From positions 186,001-250,000 of the forward strand of contig JAFLCU010000005.1 of assembly GCA_017303355.1 (NCBI GenBank): a stretch of 64,000 nt of DNA, in the 5' to 3' direction. The translations under genes were made by a program, and so were the position numbers. The notes below the pieces were generated by a model, which saw only the letters and a list, made by a program, of their open reading frames with translations, ran no database searches and had not been told where the DNA came from. This stretch comes from Caulobacterales bacterium (GTDB lineage: Bacteria; Pseudomonadota; Alphaproteobacteria; Caulobacterales; Aquidulcibacteraceae). Positions 59,354 to 64,000 of this stretch are shown one piece after another. How positions within the stretch are numbered: the stretch's first letter is position 1; each line of letters starts with the position of its first letter.

Positions 59354-59814
59354 GCGCCGCCTCCGATCACACGCGCCTCAAGCGCGCCGAGATCGACGGC
59401 GTCGACCTCATCTTCGTTGAGCACATGCACCAGCATGCCGTCAGCATCGGCGTCGACGACAGCCATGCCCGGCGTGGCGCTGATCATCGACGCGAACGCC
59501 GCGCGCTCCTCGCTTTTCCGCGCACGTGTTTTCACACGCACCAGCGCGGGCTTCAGCGTGACGTCAGCGGCGATCGCGGCGCGCATGGTCGCGAACGCGC
59601 CTTGCAACAGCGGCCCGATTCGAGATCCCGCCAGCAGCAGCGACGACGGAATGCGCGCGAACGCCTCGCCGGCCCCGCCACCGCGCAACGCAAGCGCCGC
59701 GCACAGCAACGCGGCGCCCGCGCCAAGCCCCAAATCAAGCGCGGAATCCCAGCGCTGCGTCAGCAGCATCCAGACTATCCACAGGCCGGTCAGCATCGCT
59801 GCGGCGTGAAGCAT
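59350..59814 (-). CDS. mrpE: Antiporter subunit E
   Basis: 154 residues; first gene of the operon. ATG at 59814 is preceded by AAGGAGG seven bases away, the best ribosome site in the operon. Two or three N-terminal helices and a cytoplasmic domain with SATPGMAVVDADADGMLVHVL, typical of MnhE. The DUF2336 gene ends 86 bases upstream in the same direction, so the antiporter may share its transcript. Confidence 0.9.
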   Translation of the reverse strand: MLHAAAMLTGLWIVWMLLTQRWDSALDLGLGAGAALLCAALALRGGGAGEAFARIPSSLLLAGSRIGPLLQGAFATMRAAIAADVTLKPALVRVKTRARKSEERAAFASMISATPGMAVVDADADGMLVHVLNEDEVDAVDLGALEARVIGGGA

Positions 59815-59900
59815 GTGCGCGCCTCCTTGCGCCGCTAACGCGCGAGGCAAACGCTTAGCCCTGACAGGACGGATTCGCCAGTTCGAACGGCCGCGACGGC

Positions 59901-61115
59901 CTAGCCGTTGCGGTTGAACAACAGCGCGGCGTTGCGTCGCGCAAGCGTCAATTCCAGCGCATTATCATCGAACGACATCCGCTCGACATTGGCGGCGTCG
60001 GCGGTGAACGACCAATTCCAATACCGCAACACCGTCTGCGCCTTGGCCGTCGCCAATGTGTCAAACACGTAAACCGTGCGGCCGAGCGGATTGTCGGTCG
60101 TTTCGGTATCGCCCCAAGGCCGGCGCAGCGAGCGCCAGAGCGAAATCAGATTGGGGCGCTTCAGACCCGTCGCCTTGCACAGCACGCCGATCGCCTCGCC
60201 GCCCGGATCAGAGAGAATTTGCTGCGCCGTCGTGGGCTTGATGCCGGCAAGGTGCGCGATCTCATAAAGCAAGGCGCGGTCGAGCCCACGTTCGGCCGCC
60301 GCGAGCGCGCCCTCAAGCGAACCATACGGGCTTTGCGCCGCCGCCGCCCGGTTGCGCTGGCGGCGCTCGACAACCTGCAGCGTTTTGCGCGTGTCGGCGT
60401 CGGCCCAGCCTTCGGCCGCCGCTATTCTGAACACATCGCCCAATTCCTGGATCAGGACATTTCGATCGATCGCGAAACGACGCAGGATTTGCACGCGTTC
60501 CTCAAAGCGCGCCCACCAGAACAACACCAATGCCTGCGTTGGCCGCAATTCCAGGCGGCCCACCAGATGCTTGGGCAAATTCGGCGCCTGGCGCGAGCGC
60601 GCCACCACCTGATCGACGCCCTGCGTCGAGAGCTTCGCGAACTGATTGCGCAACACGAGTTCGATCACGGTCGTGTCGCCGGTCGCGAACAGCGCATCCG
60701 TCACCGTCTCGCTCAAATTGCGCCGCCGCGCGATCGCTTGCCAATGCGCGGCGACGCCCGCGCGCACGCTCGCCACCAGATCGGAATCGTCGAAGCCGAC
60801 GCCGCCCTCAAGCAAAGGCGCCGCAACGCTAATCTCGTCGCGCGCCAGGTAGCGCAGCAGACCCTTGGGCGCGTCGGCGACACGCACCAGCCCGTGCGCG
60901 CAACGCCGGCGCAGCTCGATATTGCTGGTCCGCAACAAGCCGACCAACACATCAGCCGCCAATTGGCGCTCGTAAGCCTGGATTCGGCTTTCCGGCCAGG
61001 ACACGATTTCACACAAGCGCGCCACCAGCGCCATGCGCGCGGCCGGCACATGCGGCTCGCTCAATTCGAGCGGCGCAGCCTCCAGATCGGGCCGGACTTG
61101 ATTCGCGGGCGGCAT
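59901..61115 (-). CDS. DUF2336 domain protein (404 aa)
   Basis: Second DUF2336 protein of the window. Helical repeats: LVARLCEIVSWPESRIQAYERQLAADVLVGLLR, RRCAHGLVRVADAPKGLLRYLARDEISVAAPLLEGG (in parts), then a C-terminal region (about 300-400) that includes ILSDPGGEAIGVLCKATGL. It diverges from the first copy in length and in a Trp/Arg-rich end (SLWRSLRRPWGD). No catalytic motif. Confidence 0.85.
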   Translation of the reverse strand: MPPANQVRPDLEAAPLELSEPHVPAARMALVARLCEIVSWPESRIQAYERQLAADVLVGLLRTSNIELRRRCAHGLVRVADAPKGLLRYLARDEISVAAPLLEGGVGFDDSDLVASVRAGVAAHWQAIARRRNLSETVTDALFATGDTTVIELVLRNQFAKLSTQGVDQVVARSRQAPNLPKHLVGRLELRPTQALVLFWWARFEERVQILRRFAIDRNVLIQELGDVFRIAAAEGWADADTRKTLQVVERRQRNRAAAAQSPYGSLEGALAAAERGLDRALLYEIAHLAGIKPTTAQQILSDPGGEAIGVLCKATGLKRPNLISLWRSLRRPWGDTETTDNPLGRTVYVFDTLATAKAQTVLRYWNWSFTADAANVERMSFDDNALELTLARRNAALLFNRNG

Positions 61116-61142
61116 TCGCGGGGAACGTGAACACGCGCGACG

Positions 61143-61157
61143 TTAAGCACTGGTCAA
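61143..61157. promoter_or_regulatory. Weak CtrA-like motif
   Basis: TTAA-N7-TCAA lies in the 92-base gap between the divergent DUF2336 and MFS genes; here the first half is perfect and the second has one mismatch. Weaker than the other three candidates because the 3' half lacks TTAAC. Confidence 0.2.
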
Positions 61158-61207
61158 CGAACCGGCGCTGGACGAGCACCGCCCCCGGCGCTTAATCCAG
61201 AACCCCG

Positions 61208-62461
61208 ATGGACCCTGCGGGCGAACCTGAGCGGAAAACGCTGATCGGCGCGCTGCCGGAACTGCCGCTCTATTACGTGCTGGTCGGGCTCTATTTCTTC
61301 GCCTTCGGCATGCAATTCGTGCTGTTTCCGTCGATCGTGGCGTTCTTCCTGGGCGCGACGCCGGAGGGGCTGGGCCTTGCCCAATCGGCGCTCTCGGCGC
61401 CGATGTTTTGCCTCTTGCTGTTCGGCGGGCTTCTGGCCGAACGCGCCAAGGCGGGGCCGACGCTGGCGAAGCTCCATCTGGTGTTCGCGTTCGCTTCGCT
61501 CGCGCTTGCCGCGATCATTGCCGCGGGCGTGCTCACCTACCCGATCCTGATCGGCTACGCCGTGCTTGTCGGCGGCTGCGCGGCGTTCATGATGCCGGTG
61601 CGCGACGCTGCGTTGAACGGCGTCGTCGAGCGGCAAGCGCGGCGCGGACACACAACCCCGATCGGCACCGCCGCCACCATCACCACCGCCGTACAGATCG
61701 GCGCACAGATTGCCGGCATTCTGGTGGCGCGCTTCGCTGGCGTGCATCCTGCGCCATTTCTTGCGCTGCAAGCCGTCGTGCTGGCGATGGGCGCGGCGGT
61801 TTCGCTGGGCATTCAGGCGCCCAAGCCAACAGGCCACGAACGCACGCTGGCCGGCGCGCTGAATGATATTCGCGAAGGCGTCGTTTACTCTTTCCGTACG
61901 CCGATCATGTCGTCGATGCTGATCTCCGCCGCCTATATGGGCGTGTTCGTGATCGGCTCGTTCCAAGTGCTGTTCCCGCTGATCGTGCGTGAATCCTACG
62001 ATGGCGGATCATCCGAACTTGGCGTGCTGTTCGCGTGCTTCTGGGGCGCCGCGTTTGTTTCGGCCGTATTGCTGAGCCGCCTGCAGCCCTTGCGCCGCCC
62101 CGGCCGCGCGATGCTGTTTTCTCATCTGATCAGCGCCTGCGCGCTCTCAAGCTTTGCCGTGCATAAACCGTTTTGGGCGTTCGGCGCCATCGTCGCGGTG
62201 TGGGGCTTCGCGGCGGGCGTCGCCATCTCCACCAGCCGCACCATCACGCAAGGCGCGGCCGAGCCGCGCTATCTGGGGCGCGTGCTGGCTGTCTATTCGA
62301 TGGGGTTCATGGGCGGCGCGCCGCTCGGCTCGATCATTGTCGGCTTTGCCGCAAGCGAGTTGGGGCCGCGGGCGGCGGCGTTAATCCCGGGTGCGGGACT
62401 AACGCTCGCCGCGATCGCTCTCGCGTTTCTCACGCCGCTCTGGCGCTACAAAACGCATTGA
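61208..62461 (+). CDS. Major facilitator superfamily transporter (417 aa)
   Basis: Twelve predicted membrane helices in two halves, with a cytoplasmic loop near the middle (QAPKPTGHERTLAGALNDIREG). The first loop after helix 2 (GGLLAERAKAGPTL) is a loose version of the MFS A-motif. No substrate-specific signature; resembles MFS_3 exporters of the EntS type. Convergent with the small secreted gene, five bases after its stop. Confidence 0.85.
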   Translation: MDPAGEPERKTLIGALPELPLYYVLVGLYFFAFGMQFVLFPSIVAFFLGATPEGLGLAQSALSAPMFCLLLFGGLLAERAKAGPTLAKLHLVFAFASLALAAIIAAGVLTYPILIGYAVLVGGCAAFMMPVRDAALNGVVERQARRGHTTPIGTAATITTAVQIGAQIAGILVARFAGVHPAPFLALQAVVLAMGAAVSLGIQAPKPTGHERTLAGALNDIREGVVYSFRTPIMSSMLISAAYMGVFVIGSFQVLFPLIVRESYDGGSSELGVLFACFWGAAFVSAVLLSRLQPLRRPGRAMLFSHLISACALSSFAVHKPFWAFGAIVAVWGFAAGVAISTSRTITQGAAEPRYLGRVLAVYSMGFMGGAPLGSIIVGFAASELGPRAAALIPGAGLTLAAIALAFLTPLWRYKTH

Positions 62462-62465
62462 CGTC

Positions 62466-62858
62466 TTAGTTGCTCGTGGCGCCGCCGGTGCGGACGCCGC
62501 CGCGCTCACGGCGGTTCTCACCGCCACGCGCATTGTACTCGTTCACCTCGACCTGCCACGCATCGCGCGTGCCGTTGAGCTGCTCAGCAGCCGCGTTGTG
62601 CAGCGCCTCGAGGTCACGTACGCGTGCACGCGCGGCTTCGACTTCGGCGCGGCATTGGCCGAGTTTTTCGGCGCCTGCGGCGTGCCAAGTGCGGAACGAG
62701 GCGTCGCCCGCCGTGATGGCCGCGGCATTGGCGGTGGCGCCGTCCGGCAGCGTTGGCGCGGCGGCAAAGCCAGCGCACGCGCTCGGAGCAGCTTCCTGGG
62801 CAAGGGCCGGCGACGCCAGCAGCAGAGCGGCGGCCGCGGCGCCGATCAGAATTCGCAT
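62466..62858 (-). CDS. Small secreted coiled-coil protein (130 aa)
   Basis: ATG at 62858 with AGGAG ten bases upstream and a signal peptide (residues 1-21, ILIGAAAAALLLASPALAQ). Two cysteines (Cys28, Cys69 region) and a central coiled coil (CRAEVEAARARVRDLEALHNAAAEQL in parts), with a disordered Gly/Arg tail. Unknown function; probably periplasmic. Confidence 0.75.
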   Translation of the reverse strand: MRILIGAAAAALLLASPALAQEAAPSACAGFAAAPTLPDGATANAAAITAGDASFRTWHAAGAEKLGQCRAEVEAARARVRDLEALHNAAAEQLNGTRDAWQVEVNEYNARGGENRRERGGVRTGGATSN

Positions 62859-62959
62859 GTTAGTTCCTCTCCTGGTCAGGGGTCGCTTTACTAGCCCTCG
62901 CGGGGCGCATGTGCGAGCCAAACACGGCCAAAATGCGGATGGATGACGCCCTTGTGTTC

Positions 62960-63562
62960 TCAGTCCAGACGGAACGGAACCACCATCCGATACCGGCCCT
63001 CGACGGGCATGCCGTCACGCATGGCCGGGCTCATACGATAGTCGCGCGAAATGCGAAGCGCGGCCTCGCCGAATCCCCAATTGGCGGGCGTTTCCGACAC
63101 CACTGCACATCCCAGCGCCCCGCTCGTATTGACCAAACACTCCAGCACCACCTGGCCCTCCATGTTCCGGGTCATCGCGCGGCGCGGATAGTAGATTTCC
63201 AGCCCGGACGGACGGCGCAGCCAATGCGGGCTCGTCACCAGCACGGGGCCTGGATCATACGACACCAAGCCGCTCTCGCTTGACGCCTCCGCGCTTGGCG
63301 CCAGCGCCTCGATCTCCATCGGCACATCGCTCGGCAACGGATCGGCCGGCGCGCGCGGCAATTCGCGCGGCGCTTGCGGCGGCGTGGGCGGAAGCGGCGG
63401 CGTTTCCATCGTGATCGGCCGCGAGTCGGGGAAAATCTCGAAGTGTTGCGTCACCCACGACGCGCTCAACGCCGCGATCGTTAACGCGCCCAACACAGCC
63501 GCCGATGCGATCATCGACGTGGCGCGCACGCCCATGTCATGCGCTATACTCGCTTGCGTCAT
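62960..63562 (-). CDS. TonB-family energy transducer protein (200 aa)
   Basis: ATG at 63562 chosen because GGGAGG precedes it. Cytoplasmic N-terminus, one membrane helix (about 14-36), a Pro-rich periplasmic stretch (MEIEALAPSAEA, PPLPPTPPQAPRELPRAP) and a C-terminal TonB-like domain (about 105-200) with YPRRAMTRNMEGQVVLECLV and the YRMSPAMRDGMPVEGRYRMVVPF ending. Next to an ExbD gene, as expected for an outer-membrane energising system. The ExbB partner is not in the window. Confidence 0.85.
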   Translation of the reverse strand: MTQASIAHDMGVRATSMIASAAVLGALTIAALSASWVTQHFEIFPDSRPITMETPPLPPTPPQAPRELPRAPADPLPSDVPMEIEALAPSAEASSESGLVSYDPGPVLVTSPHWLRRPSGLEIYYPRRAMTRNMEGQVVLECLVNTSGALGCAVVSETPANWGFGEAALRISRDYRMSPAMRDGMPVEGRYRMVVPFRLD

Positions 63563-63672
63563 CTCTGCCTCCCATGTGCGCGCCGATCGAACGCCGACGC
63601 TTGATGAGAGGCTGAGGCGCCCCGCGCGCATGCTCAATTCACACACGCGCGAGCGCGATCACACTTGCGAGA

Positions 63673-64000
63673 TCAATCCTCCGCTGCTTGCGCGAACACG
63701 CTCACCTTCTCGAAGCCATCGTGCTGCAATTGATCGATCGCGGCCACGACATGCGCGTAGCCGATGTCGAGATCGGCGCGCACGAACACGCGTCCCTCGG
63801 CGAGAATATCCTCGCGCGTCAAAACCGCGTCTTGCCCACTGATTTTCCGCAACAGCTCAGCGCTCAGCGCATCGAGCGAAAGCTCACGCCCATCAACGAG
63901 AAAACGCGCCGCCCCGTCCGCGCCCGGCAGCACATCGACAATGGTCGGCGCGATGTCGACCGGGACGACGGAGTGTCCGCTCGGCAGCTCAAGCCGCAAA
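63673..64000 (-). CDS. ExbD/TolR-type biopolymer transport protein, partial
   Basis: The reading frame runs off the window end and the visible 108 residues (start outside) match the periplasmic domain of ExbD: LELPSGHSVVPVDIAPTIVDV, then the DILAEGRVFVRADLDIGYAHVVAAIDQLQHDGFEKVSVFA end in parts. The N-terminal membrane anchor is missing because it lies beyond 64000. Together with the TonB-type gene 110 bases downstream it forms part of an energy-transduction operon. Confidence 0.85.
   Translation of the reverse strand, partial: LRLELPSGHSVVPVDIAPTIVDVLPGADGAARFLVDGRELSLDALSAELLRKISGQDAVLTREDILAEGRVFVRADLDIGYAHVVAAIDQLQHDGFEKVSVFAQAAED

Noticed and set aside
1..64000. tRNA, rRNA, CRISPR arrays, insertion sequences, riboswitches
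   Set aside because: I found no cloverleaf or array pattern, no transposase, and intergenic gaps are mostly too short; a covariance-model scan would be needed to exclude small RNAs.

Overview
This 64 kb window is a gene-dense, GC-rich (roughly 65%) alphaproteobacterial chromosome segment. A Caulobacterales or Hyphomonadaceae-like source is suggested by a complete RcGTA-type gene transfer agent (GTA) cluster, a split GafY/GafZ-type GTA activator pair, PleC- and DivJ-like kinases, a MucR/Ros regulator, two DUF2336 proteins and the feuPQ-cycHJKL-degP-glnE gene order. Genus cannot be fixed from the sequence alone. I see no rRNA, tRNA, insertion sequence, integrase or CRISPR array, and no gene-free stretch over 300 bases. 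The longest weakly coding stretch, 47588-48051, holds only a possible 92-residue ORF.

Layout. 1-4.4 kb: partial DNA methyltransferase-type repair gene, then a minus-strand operon of two acyl-CoA dehydrogenases and a hotdog protein. 4.5-9.7 kb: pepN, whose ribosome binding site lies inside a hairpin, and a PleC-like hybrid PAS kinase. 9.7-24 kb, minus strand: a PepSY protein and FeuP/FeuQ-like two-component system, cytochrome c maturation genes ccmI-E-F-H (cycHJKL), a DegP protease, a second two-component system, glnE, and an ECF sigma factor with a probable membrane anti-sigma factor and a CpxP-like protein. A CbpA-type DnaJ follows upstream.

25.0-38.1 kb, minus strand: a complete GTA structural cluster from small terminase to the baseplate megatron, mostly with 1-13 base overlaps. 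It has no integrase or lysogeny genes. 38.3-45.8 kb: a class A PBP, Uup ATPase, a PAN-type secreted protein, DUF2336, prfC and DUF1491. 45.9-52.5 kb: secreted and orphan proteins, a DivJ-like kinase, sufE, the probable GTA activator genes gafZ and gafY, and mucR.

52.6-59.8 kb, minus strand: a ten-gene Mrp/Mbh-type cation antiporter operon with three large proton-channel subunits and a short MbhD-like protein instead of a full MrpA. 59.9-64 kb: a second DUF2336 gene, an MFS transporter, a small secreted protein, a TonB-type protein and a partial ExbD.

Most interesting: the GTA structural cluster and its likely activator pair occur within 13 kb, with an exact 8-base direct repeat 50 bases apart in the GTA leader; a direct repeat with 11-base period precedes the FeuPQ operon; a 10-bp hairpin occludes the pepN ribosome binding site; a G-quadruplex-capable inverted repeat lies before prfC; and the antiporter operon has an unusual subunit set.
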